From an uncultured bacterium (GTDB taxonomy: Bacteria > Patescibacteriota > Minisyncoccia > Moranbacterales > GWC2-37-73): a DNA stretch of 11,539 nt. Positions 1 to 6,442 of the stretch are shown here, piece after piece. A program made the position numbers and the translations under genes. The notes below the pieces were generated by a model that saw nothing but the letters and a program-made list of their open reading frames with translations, did no database searches and was not told the origin of the DNA. The DNA lies in assembly GCA_903824515.1 (NCBI GenBank), contig CAIJXA010000042.1, positions 1-11,539 on the forward strand, read 5' to 3'. How positions within the stretch are numbered: position 1 is the stretch's first letter; each line of letters starts with the position of its first letter.

Positions 1-29
1 AATCTGATTGCTACGTCATCTTTCGCCAT
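1..29 (-). CDS. Start of a leftward gene, truncated by the window edge
   Basis: Only the first nine codons are visible, reading MAKDDVAIR from an ATG at position 29. A convincing promoter lies just upstream on the same strand (54-82), giving a short 5' leader of roughly 18 bases, which is the main reason to believe the start. There is no clear Shine-Dalgarno sequence before the ATG. The peptide is too short to assign a family. It is divergent from the cold-shock gene on its right. Confidence 0.55.
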
Positions 30-53
30 ATTTTCTAATTTTAACTAAATTCA

Positions 54-82
54 ATTATACACACTGAATTGTTATCGTACAA
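54..82 (-). promoter_or_regulatory. Sigma70-type promoter of the leftward edge gene
   Basis: On the minus strand a -35 TTGTAC (82-77) and a perfect -10 TATAAT (59-54) are separated by 17 bases. Transcription would start near 47, just ahead of the ATG at 29. Confidence 0.65.
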
Positions 83-83
83 C

Positions 84-149
84 ACTTATCCCAATTTGAA
101 AAGGGGTAAAAACCAAACCAAGCTAAGTTGGGTTGACTTATCCCAGTTT
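84..149. repeat. Pair of 14-base direct repeats in the divergent promoter region
   Basis: ACTTATCCCAATTT (84-97) and ACTTATCCCAGTTT (136-149) match at 13 of 14 positions and start 52 bases apart. The left copy lies just upstream of the leftward -35. The right copy overlaps the -35 and spacer of the csp promoter. This placement suggests operator sites for one regulator acting on both divergent genes. No regulator can be named. Confidence 0.5.
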
Positions 150-161
150 ACGTGCTAAACT
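133..161 (+). promoter_or_regulatory. Extended -10 promoter of the cold-shock gene
   Basis: TTGACT (133-138), a 17-base spacer, then TAAACT (156-161) preceded by TG plus one base (153-155). The predicted transcription start is near 168. That leaves about 75 bases of leader before the ATG at 243; long 5' leaders are known for cold-shock mRNAs. Confidence 0.7.
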
Positions 162-242
162 TGCAATGTGAAAATATTGTTGGAAAAATCGTCGAGCCCC
201 ACAAACTTTCAAATTTACAAATCTAAATATCACTTCAAAACT

Positions 243-440
243 ATGAATGGTGTAATCAAAAAGAAAACTGACAAAGGCTTCGGCTTTATCACCTCTCCAG
301 AATTGGGAAAAGACCTATTTTTCCACAGCAATTCTTTGGTTGGTGTTTCATTTGATCAACTGCAAGAAGGAGACAATGTTTCTTTCGAATCAGAAGAATC
401 TCCAAAAGGCTTGAACGCTGTTAACGTTACCTTGGCGTAA
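243..440 (+). CDS. Cold-shock-domain (CspA-like) nucleic-acid-binding protein
   Basis: A 65-residue single cold-shock domain, the usual length for the family. The RNP1-type motif KGFGFI is at residues 11-16 and the RNP2-type motif DLFFHS at 24-29; these bind single-stranded RNA or DNA, and such proteins act as RNA chaperones. The first strand reads VIKKKT, so the aromatic residues usually found before RNP1 (as in VKWFN) are absent. The ATG at 243 is chosen because the family starts with M-x-G-x-(V/I)-K. The frame is open back to a GTG at 168, which would add 25 residues and coincides with the predicted transcription start; that longer form is less likely. There is no Shine-Dalgarno site. A strong terminator follows. 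Confidence 0.93.
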   Translation: MNGVIKKKTDKGFGFITSPELGKDLFFHSNSLVGVSFDQLQEGDNVSFESEESPKGLNAVNVTLA

Positions 441-461
441 TCTTAGCAACATTCACTTTTC

Positions 462-500
462 AAAAAACTCTCCCGCGCAAGCTGGGGAGTTTTTTGTTTT
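462..500 (+). terminator. Rho-independent terminator of the csp gene
   Basis: The A-rich 5' arm with CTCTCC (462-473) pairs with GGGGAGTTTTTT (484-495) with one G-T wobble, and the transcript ends in a T-rich tail. Confidence 0.85.
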
Positions 501-545
501 GGTAAAATTAAAAGCGCCTTCTCTAATACTAAAGAGATGGCGCTT
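501..545 (-). terminator. Rho-independent terminator of purC
   Basis: The arms AAGCGCCTTCTCT (512-524) and AGAGATGGCGCTT (533-545) pair with one mismatch around an 8-base loop. On the minus strand the stem is followed by TTTTAATTTT. It sits 22 bases after the purC stop and back to back with the csp terminator. Confidence 0.85.
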
Positions 546-567
546 CTGGTTAAACAAAAAACATTTT

Positions 568-1599
568 TTACAAAAGATACTTTTTTTGATAATCAGTAAG
601 TTTCATTCCGGTTATCATTTTGAATATTTTCAAGTACCTTGCGGTTGTCGCTTCGGCAATTGTTCTCGGAAAATCATATTCCGCAACAAATTTGCAGTGT
701 TCCTTTTTTTCTGGATCCAAGCCGCTGAGCCCAATAATTTGTTTGCCAAAACGATCAAAAAATGGTGTCCCAATCTGCGCACAAAAATCACGCACAGGTT
801 GCTTATCCATAAAATCAGGATCAACACCTTTTTCGATTGACTGAAAATAATTTTCGACTGTTACAAACCGGGAAGTGTCCGGAGTGAAAAATTCGTCACA
901 AATAGTGCCATCCTCACTCGTTTCAACTTTAGTGTCAAGCATTAAAATCCCTTTCTTCTCTAAAAAAGCATAGACTATTTTGCAAAGGGTTGTAAGCTTT
1001 CTAACTAACTCACGTCCAGATTCTCCCGTTTTCTCAAAGAATTCTTCCTGAGAAATATTTATGTCATGACCTTTTTTCGCCTTAGTTGAAGGTGTGAACA
1101 ATGGCTCATCAAGTTTTTGCCATTTTTTCATGCCCAACGGCAACTGCACGCCTGCCACAACCCCTCTATTTTTCAGATATTTTGTCCAAACACTTCCGCC
1201 AAGATGAAAACGAAAAATGAGTTCATATTCCAAAACCCTGACTTTCATAATGGCCAGTGAACAAGTCAAATCAATATCCAAAAAAGTATCCCTAAGGTCC
1301 TTCGCTCTGTTGCCTTTTGGATAACGCTGCGATTGCAAAAGATGATTTTTAAAGCCAGCTGGACTCAAAATCTCGCGAGCCCAATAATCTGTCAAGGCGG
1401 TCAATGTTTGACCTTTTTGTTCCACAATTAATGGCAAAACAAAATCATATACCGAAAGACGATTTGAACGAACAGCCAGCAGCGCATTCTGATTATCAGG
1501 ATAGGAATACTGATCGCCAACCTTGCCCTGTGAAATTAAAAACGGGCGCATGGACTTGATTAGCGCTTGATTTCTGACTAAAGTTGGAATAAAAGCCAT
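568..1599 (-). CDS. purC: Phosphoribosylaminoimidazole-succinocarboxamide synthase (SAICAR synthase)
   Basis: Joins aspartate to CAIR using ATP to form SAICAR in de novo purine synthesis, in the cytoplasm. At 343 residues it is longer than the ~240-residue E. coli-type enzyme and nearer to the Ade1-like long form. Family motifs in order: SNRLSVYDFVLP (residues 45-56, like the usual S/TDRxSxFDxxLP), YELIFRFHLGGSVW (125-138), PLFTPSTKAKKGHD (166-179), LDTKVE (221-226) and DEFFTPDTSRF (235-245). The start is fixed by a strong AAGGAGG (1613-1607) seven bases before the ATG. A TATAAT box on the minus strand (1702-1697) in the AT-rich upstream region may be its -10, but no good -35 pairs with it. 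No other pur gene is in the window, so it stands alone with its own terminator. Confidence 0.95.
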   Translation of the reverse strand: MAFIPTLVRNQALIKSMRPFLISQGKVGDQYSYPDNQNALLAVRSNRLSVYDFVLPLIVEQKGQTLTALTDYWAREILSPAGFKNHLLQSQRYPKGNRAKDLRDTFLDIDLTCSLAIMKVRVLEYELIFRFHLGGSVWTKYLKNRGVVAGVQLPLGMKKWQKLDEPLFTPSTKAKKGHDINISQEEFFEKTGESGRELVRKLTTLCKIVYAFLEKKGILMLDTKVETSEDGTICDEFFTPDTSRFVTVENYFQSIEKGVDPDFMDKQPVRDFCAQIGTPFFDRFGKQIIGLSGLDPEKKEHCKFVAEYDFPRTIAEATTARYLKIFKMITGMKLTDYQKKYLL

Positions 1600-1802
1600 A
1601 ACTTTTCCTCCTTGGGGTTTAAGCGATTTCTCGCCTTTTGTTTTTTAAATATTTCTGGATTTTTTTGAATCTTTTTTCTAAAAAAAATCTTTTTAAATTA
1701 TAAAAAAACTAAAAAGAAATCGAACATTTTCAGAACGATCTCATGGATATACCCTAGCAAATCCTCAGAAAAATGCAAGGGAACTCTAAAAATTTCCAAT
1801 TT

Positions 1803-1833
1803 AAAAAAGGCATCTCACAACAGAGAATGCCTT
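1803..1833 (-). terminator. Rho-independent terminator of pyrE
   Basis: AAGGCATCTC pairs with GAGAATGCCTT with one bulged base around a short loop (about 1807-1833). On the minus strand the stem is followed by a T6 run. It lies about 45 bases beyond the pyrE stop. Confidence 0.8.
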
Positions 1834-1878
1834 AAGGTTTAGAAAAAAAATGTTCTTTTGCTAAACTTTTGACAAAAA

Positions 1879-2508
1879 TTAATTTTCGCCAAGATGTTTC
1901 CCATGTCCAAATTTTAGGTCGTATGGAATTTTGGCTTTGCACCCAGGGCAATTTTCACCTGGCTGATATGTTGGATATTGCTCATTTATTTGAGAAATCA
2001 GCACTCCGATTTTCAACTTCTGAGCCGTCACCCCGCCACGATTCCAAACTCCGCCAACCCAATTGACCAAAGCATCAAGACTCCTTAAAAGGGCAATGAC
2101 TTCGGAAACGCTTTTTCCAGTGGTAATAACATCCTCAATAACAAGGACCCTTTTCCCCTTAACGTGCTTGAGATCCTTTTCGTCGATGTAAAATTTTCCG
2201 TCCACTGTTTTTCTTGCTGAAACCGAGACCACCTTAGCGTCTGTTAATCTCGACAAACTCTCTGCAGCCAACCTGGCATATTTAACTGCTCCAGATTCAA
2301 GTCCGACAACAGTCCCGATGCTATAAAGAACGAAGTCTTGAGCAATCCCGAGGCAGATTTCTTCCAGCGCTTTAGAATTGTTTTTGCAAAGCAAATCCTT
2401 GGCGATATAAATCAGCGCATCTCTCTGATTTCTCAGGCTGAAATGTCCTTTCAGAAGAGCGCCAGATTCTTCAAAAAGTTCGATTCCTCTTTTGTTTCCA
2501 ATTCCCAT
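1879..2508 (-). CDS. pyrE: Orotate phosphoribosyltransferase
   Basis: Transfers phosphoribosyl from PRPP to orotate to give OMP in pyrimidine synthesis. The type I phosphoribosyltransferase PRPP motif VLVIEDVITTGKS is at residues 121-133. GHFSL (21-25) corresponds to the N-terminal GHFxL motif of the family. The C-terminal CPGC (187-190), followed by KAKIP, resembles the CPLC-type segment found in the Thermus-like subgroup of PyrE. The length of 209 residues is normal. The start is set by AGGAGG (2520-2515) six bases before the ATG. The gene appears monocistronic. A possible promoter on the minus strand is TTGTAA, 17 bases, AACAAT, but it is weak. OMP decarboxylase is not in the window. Confidence 0.92.
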   Translation of the reverse strand: MGIGNKRGIELFEESGALLKGHFSLRNQRDALIYIAKDLLCKNNSKALEEICLGIAQDFVLYSIGTVVGLESGAVKYARLAAESLSRLTDAKVVSVSARKTVDGKFYIDEKDLKHVKGKRVLVIEDVITTGKSVSEVIALLRSLDALVNWVGGVWNRGGVTAQKLKIGVLISQINEQYPTYQPGENCPGCKAKIPYDLKFGHGKHLGEN

Positions 2509-2580
2509 TTTTATCCTCCTCTGCTTGGATTAAATTGTTAAACAACAAGCCTAAATTTACAACTATCAATAATCCTTATT

Positions 2581-2628
2581 TTAAATAATAAAAGCAAGAA
2601 AAATGACGCTTGTCAATTTTTCTTGCTT
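2581..2628 (-). terminator. Strong hairpin terminator, probably ending the leftward envelope cluster
   Basis: AAGCAAGAAAAA (2592-2603) pairs perfectly with TTTTTCTTGCTT (2617-2628). TGAC (2604-2607) and GTCA (2612-2615) extend the stem beyond a one-base bulge to a GCTT tetraloop. On the minus strand the stem is followed by TTATTATTT. The A/T-rich arms could also terminate rightward transcription. Confidence 0.8.
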
Positions 2629-2646
2629 AAGTTTTTCCAGTAAAAT

Positions 2647-2772
2647 TTAAAAAATATTTTTTCTTACCCACTTGTTCAAAGATTTATTTTTATTGGCCAG
2701 TGCCCACATTCGAATTGGTTGCTGAAGAAAATACTGGCGATAATTGAGCAACTGGCAATCATTGCGAATCAT
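2647..2772 (-). CDS. Possible 41-residue basic small protein
   Basis: ATG at 2772 to TAA at 2647 encodes 41 residues starting MIRNDCQLLNYRQYFLQQP and ending KKVRKNIF-like: the last residues read WVRKNIF. It is strongly basic, with many Lys and Arg and only one acidic residue, plus two Trp. No family is recognised and no membrane segment is evident. The stop lies 18 bases before the strong terminator at 2581-2628, and the ORF follows the 117-residue membrane protein gene by about 80 bases on the same strand. Both facts favour a real final gene of that transcript. There is no Shine-Dalgarno site; a TTG three codons upstream is an alternative start. It may be chance. Confidence 0.35.
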   Translation of the reverse strand: MIRNDCQLLNYRQYFLQQPIRMWALANKNKSLNKWVRKNIF

Positions 2773-2853
2773 AGGATTCAAAATTATTATTTTCCATTTT
2801 TTTGTTTATTAGGTTATTTGTTTTTAGTTTAACGCAAAATATCTCAAGAAAAA

Positions 2854-3207
2854 CTACTTAATTCTGTTTCTCCAATGCTTGTGCTCAACATAGACCAGTT
2901 GCCACCACCTCAGGCCCAGGAAAAATCCGCCTGCAGCTCCAGTCACAATGAGCGTCCAGAAAAGATAAGCTGGCAGCGGACTATACACCAATCCAAAAAT
3001 TTGCTCATATTCAACCACCAGCCCGCTTTTTTCCAACATTCCAACCACATTCATCGAAATTAACTCAAAAGCAATAAATCCGAGCAATTTTCCAAGAAAA
3101 ATTGTCAGCATAATATAAACTATTTTTTTCAGACTCATATTTTCTGCCTGCTTACGTGAGCTTACATTTTTTTTGTTTGTTTTTTTGTTTGTTTTTTTCT
3201 TTGTCAT
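2854..3207 (-). CDS. Small membrane protein of unknown function
   Basis: 117 residues. The first ~22 are a Lys/Thr/Asn-rich cytoplasmic-looking tail built from TNKK repeats. Two clear hydrophobic segments follow, about residues 28-52 and 78-98, separated by a loop of mixed charge, and the protein ends in a basic tail (HKHWRNRIK). The pattern fits a two-helix inner-membrane protein; no family is recognised. The DNA for the tail contains runs of eight, seven and seven A in a 12-base repeat pattern. A second Met at residue 24 (position 3138) could be the true start and would skip this tract. There is no Shine-Dalgarno site. The gene lies 64 bases after the mannosyltransferase and is probably cotranscribed with it. 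Confidence 0.7.
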   Translation of the reverse strand: MTKKKTNKKTNKKNVSSRKQAENMSLKKIVYIMLTIFLGKLLGFIAFELISMNVVGMLEKSGLVVEYEQIFGLVYSPLPAYLFWTLIVTGAAGGFFLGLRWWQLVYVEHKHWRNRIK

Positions 3208-3271
3208 AAGAAAAGATTATTAATTTGTTAAATTTAACCAAATTTGATCAGTCATAGTGAGCTTATTAAAA

Positions 3272-4378
3272 CTATTCGAATGGAAAACAGCGTACAAAAA
3301 AGTTTGCGCAGATAATCAGAAGTGAAATTGAGATAATTAAGTAAGCCAAAAACAATTTTTTCTTTTCAACAAAATAAACGGCTGGACCCATCAAGACCGG
3401 AAACCCCAGCAGCATATAGCGCCCCCAGCTCGTCAAAGTGCCTGTCAAAAGCGCCGAAAGCAGTAGCAGTCCAGCATAAAGCAAGTATGTTTTTCTCACT
3501 CTTTTCCAAGCAAGCCAAAACGCCCAAATGGAAAAAAGAAAGCTTCCCAGGTAAATAACATAGGGAAAGTTAGTGCCAGTAAAAATATCTCCACCCAACA
3601 GATAGTGCCTTGCTTCTTCAAATAGTGCTGCGGCAGGATTTGAAAGTGTTCGCCCCCAAGTTTGTTGAGCGTCAAGAAAGGCAAATGGATTTTGAAATTT
3701 AAAATAATTAAAAAGCACGAATCCTCCAAAAGAAAAAATCGGTAAGAGTAGTGGCAGCCAATCAATTTTTTTCAATAATATTTTCAGGTTCCAGTCATAA
3801 CTCCAGAGATATTCCAAGCCGAGCGCTGGCAGCATTAAAATTCCATATGGCTTAGTGATTGCCAATAATCCCGCAGCGATTCCCGCCCTGCCCCACTGCT
3901 TTTTTCTGCCAAAATACAAACTCATGATTGCCAATAATGAAAAAAGAATATCAGGGTAACCTGAAAGAAAAAAATAGGCGGCTGGGAAAAATAAAAACAC
4001 GGCCACTATAGCTAAGCTCCTTCTTTCGCCGTAATCAAGCTTTGCCAAACGATACAAATATAGCATTGCCAAAAAAGAAAAAAACACATTCAGGCCGAAA
4101 CTCAACCGATCTTCATGGATACCACTGAAAAAGTGCGCCGCCCTTATTACCATTGGATATAAAGGAAAAAAAGCGATGCTGGAATTTTTTGAATCTGAAA
4201 AAGTATATCCGTGTCGTGAAATAGATGTGTACCAAAAAGAATCCCAGCGATAATATGGCAATTGATGCTTCACATCGCATTTGCCACCCTTATAGAGAGA
4301 AAGATGCGTGGCAAAAAAACCAACTGCTAGCAGAAGTGTCAACCAAATTATGAATATTTTTATAATTTCTTTGTTCAT
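3272..4378 (-). CDS. PIG-V-like GT-C glycosyltransferase (putative mannosyltransferase)
   Basis: 368 residues with many hydrophobic helices along the whole length, typical of GT-C transferases that take a sugar from a polyprenyl-phosphate donor on the outer face of the membrane. Family signs: WDSFWYTSISRHGY (45-58) with its early acidic residue in the first extracytoplasmic loop, AFFPLYP (69-75), the FFPAAYFFLSGYPDILF region (130-146), ITKPYGIL (174-181) and a late SWGRYMLLGFP segment. This pattern matches bacterial relatives of eukaryotic PIG-V (GPI mannosyltransferase 2). The acceptor is unknown; a surface glycan or glycolipid is likely. A promoter with an extended -10 lies upstream (4430-4458), leaving a leader of about 43 bases. 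There is no strong Shine-Dalgarno site. The substrate assignment is inference from the family. Confidence 0.82.
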   Translation of the reverse strand: MNKEIIKIFIIWLTLLLAVGFFATHLSLYKGGKCDVKHQLPYYRWDSFWYTSISRHGYTFSDSKNSSIAFFPLYPMVIRAAHFFSGIHEDRLSFGLNVFFSFLAMLYLYRLAKLDYGERRSLAIVAVFLFFPAAYFFLSGYPDILFSLLAIMSLYFGRKKQWGRAGIAAGLLAITKPYGILMLPALGLEYLWSYDWNLKILLKKIDWLPLLLPIFSFGGFVLFNYFKFQNPFAFLDAQQTWGRTLSNPAAALFEEARHYLLGGDIFTGTNFPYVIYLGSFLFSIWAFWLAWKRVRKTYLLYAGLLLLSALLTGTLTSWGRYMLLGFPVLMGPAVYFVEKKKLFLAYLIISISLLIICANFFVRCFPFE

Positions 4379-4403
4379 ACCAGCAAACGAACACCTTGAG
4401 ATA

Positions 4404-4416
4404 GTGCTTAAAGCAC
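4404..4416. promoter_or_regulatory. Palindrome in the leader of the PIG-V-like gene
   Basis: GTGCTTAAAGCAC is a perfect 6-base inverted repeat around a central A. It lies between the predicted transcription start (near 4423, minus strand) and the ATG at 4378. It could be an operator or a small hairpin; nothing identifies the binding protein. Confidence 0.35.
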
Positions 4417-4429
4417 CAATTACCTCTCT

Positions 4430-4458
4430 AGCCTAGCATTAAAACATTCGCTTTTCAA
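4430..4458 (-). promoter_or_regulatory. Extended -10 promoter of the PIG-V-like gene
   Basis: On the minus strand TTGAAA (4458-4453), a 17-base spacer and TAGGCT (4435-4430) preceded directly by TGC. The -10 hexamer matches the consensus at only three positions, but the TG extension and exact spacing support it. Confidence 0.45.
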
Positions 4459-4486
4459 GACAGCTACTGCGTTTACAATAACTATT

Positions 4487-4903
4487 TCAGCGTTCTTCTT
4501 TCTTTTTCAAAAACATCCACACCGCAGCCGGAATCAACATCATTTGAATCACGGGTGCTAAGCCAACCTTCAGCCAAGGAATCACAGGCATCCAAGAATT
4601 ATAGGCCCACATTCCAGTTGTCAGCGCATATTTTTCAATCGCCACTGCCAAAAGAAAGCCAAGAAAAATCACGGAAAATAATCCTACTTTTTTGTTTTCA
4701 TTTTTCAAAAAACGTTCAAAAATAATCTCACTTGCCAACAAAATGACACTCACTATCATCACGTCACTGGCACTTGCCCAAAGATGGACACTGATCAACT
4801 GTTCAAAACCTTTGTAATGCGGCGCATACAAGAATGATTGGGAGATTTCCCAAAAAAAGTTCAGAACAAAAGCAATAATAATTGCAAAAAATATTTTTTT
4901 CAT
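4487..4903 (-). CDS. Conserved four-helix membrane protein, function unknown
   Basis: 138 residues with four hydrophobic segments (about 3-22, 44-62, 74-92, 112-132) and a basic/acidic C-terminal tail. Distinctive conserved-looking motifs lie near helix ends: NFFWEISQSFLY (15-26), ASASD (43-47), AIEKYALTTGMWAYNSWMP (88-106) and VGLAPVIQ (113-120). I recall similar FWEIxQxxLY ... TGxWxY ... MPxxP ... GLxPxxQ patterns in uncharacterised bacterial membrane proteins, but no function is known to me. Its ATG overlaps the stop of the upstream 50-residue ORF as ATGA, so the two are probably translationally coupled. No terminator is evident before the PIG-V promoter. Confidence 0.85.
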   Translation of the reverse strand: MKKIFFAIIIAFVLNFFWEISQSFLYAPHYKGFEQLISVHLWASASDVMIVSVILLASEIIFERFLKNENKKVGLFSVIFLGFLLAVAIEKYALTTGMWAYNSWMPVIPWLKVGLAPVIQMMLIPAAVWMFLKKKEER

Positions 4904-5052
4904 TTCACACTGTTTTTCACAGATTTTCTTTTTTTCGCTGGATTCATCATGGCATTTTTCGACTTGCCTTCAAGTCTTGGCGGACGCGTAAGCTGGAAAT
5001 GTTGCTGAGCTTCCCTTTCTTTGTCGATGACCCTACTAACTGCTTTTTTCAT
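4900..5052 (-). CDS. 50-residue basic small protein, coupled to the downstream membrane protein
   Basis: ATG at 5052 to TGA at 4900 encodes 50 residues starting MKKAVSRVIDKEREAQQHF. The N-terminal half is mixed-charge and probably helical, the middle has LTRPPRLEG, and the C-terminal 20 residues are Lys-rich (KKRKSVKNSVK). No family is recognised. The stop codon overlaps the next gene's start (ATGA, 4903-4900), a classic coupling arrangement that strongly supports real translation. No Shine-Dalgarno site is visible. It follows the GH18 gene by 70 bases on the same strand without a terminator between. It may help the insertion or activity of its membrane partner, but that is only a guess from linkage. 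Confidence 0.7.
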   Translation of the reverse strand: MKKAVSRVIDKEREAQQHFQLTRPPRLEGKSKNAMMNPAKKRKSVKNSVK

Positions 5053-5122
5053 ATGTTTAGCACTTAAGATCTTATATCATTGAATATTACAGCGCATGAG
5101 TAATCTATATTGCAAACTTTTT

Positions 5123-6316
5123 CTATTGATTTTTCAAAATCTCAAAAAGTTTCGGGTCGGTCAGGCCATCAAGTTTAAACAAGTTAATGCCCTTGAGTTG
5201 AAATTTTTTAGCAAGCTTGATTTTATCTTTAACTGATTCAGCATCATCAAAAGTTACCAAATGTTGTCCGTCAACAGCGTTATAGGAAAATGCCAGTTCC
5301 CCGCCAAGTGTCCGAGTTGGAACTACGTCAACCGAATTAGCTAACTCAATCGCGGCTGGATAACTAAGACTTCTAACTCGGCTATAGCGATAACCTTCGG
5401 CAATTTTTTCCACCCTAAATTCCCAACCATAAGTCGAGACGCCCAGGATTAATTTTTCTGGCGCGATAGAGCGCAGAGCATACTCAATATTTTTTTCAAC
5501 CCAGGCATTTTCAGCGTTAGGTGCGCTAAGGGTCAAGCTCCTATCTTCGAAAACTTTAGCCCGCTGAATTTGAAAAACTTGATCATAGGCCATAATGGTC
5601 ACAGTGTCGCAAAAATGATTAAGCTCCGAAAAATCATTAGCCCAGCTCATCGCCCTGACTGCCGTCAAATCAGCAGGCGGATTGTCCTGCGTGCGGGCTT
5701 CAACAGTGCAATTGAGAATCTTGCCTTGCAATTTTTCATGCAAGGTTTGCAAAAACAAAGAAAAATTGTCACGATCGGCCACGTCTTTGCCTTCATAATC
5801 AATATCAACCCCCGTAAAATCATTTTCCGCCAACATCGTCACAATTTCGTCGACATGTTTGCTACGCAGCACTGGGTCAGCAAAAATCTTGTGCATGACC
5901 ACCGCATCGCCCCACAAAATTGTGGGCACAATTTTGACATTTTGTTTTTTGGCGTCTGCCATCAACTGTGGCCACGGCGCAATTTTACTTTTGGCCGTGT
6001 CAACAAGTTTTCCATCTGTCGAAACACTGAAAGCAAAAAGATTAAGCTGTGAGAAAAGTCCCATTTCTCCTTGCAGAGAAGTTACTCCCGAACTCTTGGC
6101 CCAATATGGAATCCAGCCGGCCACAAAAAAATTTGGCGCCACTTTTTTTTCAACGACTTCAGAATTTTCTTTATCAACAGTAACCACCGCTTTGTTAACC
6201 ACTCCATTTTCAATAGTTTGCACAATTTTGTTTTTCTGCACCAACCAAAAAAATCCGCCCGCTATGAAGAGCAGAACTGTAAAGAAAAAAATAATTTTCA
6301 ACTTGTTTTTAGCCAT
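5123..6316 (-). CDS. Membrane-anchored glycoside hydrolase family 18 protein (YaaH/YdhD-like)
   Basis: 397 residues. A short basic start and one hydrophobic helix (about 7-26), with no evident cleavage site, suggest an N-terminal anchor with the enzyme outside the membrane. After a ~35-residue linker the TIM-barrel begins at FFVAGWIPYW (63-72). The GH18 catalytic motif is TGVDIDYE (168-175), with Glu175 as the proton donor; the first Asp of the classical DxxDxDxE is Thr. VTIMAYDQ near residue 240 and the YGWEF segment near residue 300 are typical of the peptidoglycan-type GH18 branch (YaaH, YdhD). The likely substrate is a GlcNAc-containing glycan such as peptidoglycan or chitin-like material. 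LysM repeats, common in YaaH, are absent. There is no Shine-Dalgarno site; the -10 element lies six bases before the ATG, so the mRNA is probably leaderless. Confidence 0.88.
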   Translation of the reverse strand: MAKNKLKIIFFFTVLLFIAGGFFWLVQKNKIVQTIENGVVNKAVVTVDKENSEVVEKKVAPNFFVAGWIPYWAKSSGVTSLQGEMGLFSQLNLFAFSVSTDGKLVDTAKSKIAPWPQLMADAKKQNVKIVPTILWGDAVVMHKIFADPVLRSKHVDEIVTMLAENDFTGVDIDYEGKDVADRDNFSLFLQTLHEKLQGKILNCTVEARTQDNPPADLTAVRAMSWANDFSELNHFCDTVTIMAYDQVFQIQRAKVFEDRSLTLSAPNAENAWVEKNIEYALRSIAPEKLILGVSTYGWEFRVEKIAEGYRYSRVRSLSYPAAIELANSVDVVPTRTLGGELAFSYNAVDGQHLVTFDDAESVKDKIKLAKKFQLKGINLFKLDGLTDPKLFEILKNQ

Positions 6317-6322
6317 GTTTTA

Positions 6323-6350
6323 ATTTTAGCACAACTTTTAATCTTTCTAA
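6323..6350 (-). promoter_or_regulatory. Extended -10 promoter of the GH18 gene, predicting a leaderless mRNA
   Basis: On the minus strand TTAGAA (6350-6345), a 16-base spacer and TAAAAT (6328-6323) preceded by TGC. Exactly six bases separate the -10 from the ATG at 6316, so transcription should begin at or next to the A of the start codon. Confidence 0.6.
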
Positions 6351-6384
6351 CCAGGCTTAAAAATATTTTGCAATACCATTGCCC

Positions 6385-6412
6385 TTGCCAAAGTAATTCA
6401 TTTTGCTATAAT
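6385..6412 (+). promoter_or_regulatory. Promoter of tRNA-Asn
   Basis: TTGCCA (6385-6390), a 16-base spacer and a perfect TATAAT (6407-6412) preceded by TGC. The transcript would start near 6419, about 24 bases before the mature tRNA. It diverges from the GH18 promoter. Confidence 0.8.
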
Positions 6413-6442
6413 AGCTTCATTGCCCGAAAAGGCAGTTTTTAT

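Noticed and set aside
499..840. Plus-strand frame of 113 residues after csp
   Set aside because: It starts inside the csp terminator and lies opposite the purC C-terminus, whose SAICAR synthase motifs are unambiguous.
5570..6323. Two long plus-strand open frames (160 and 154 residues) opposite the GH18 gene
   Set aside because: They are antisense to a protein with clear GH18 motifs and read as low-quality sequence without any family signature.
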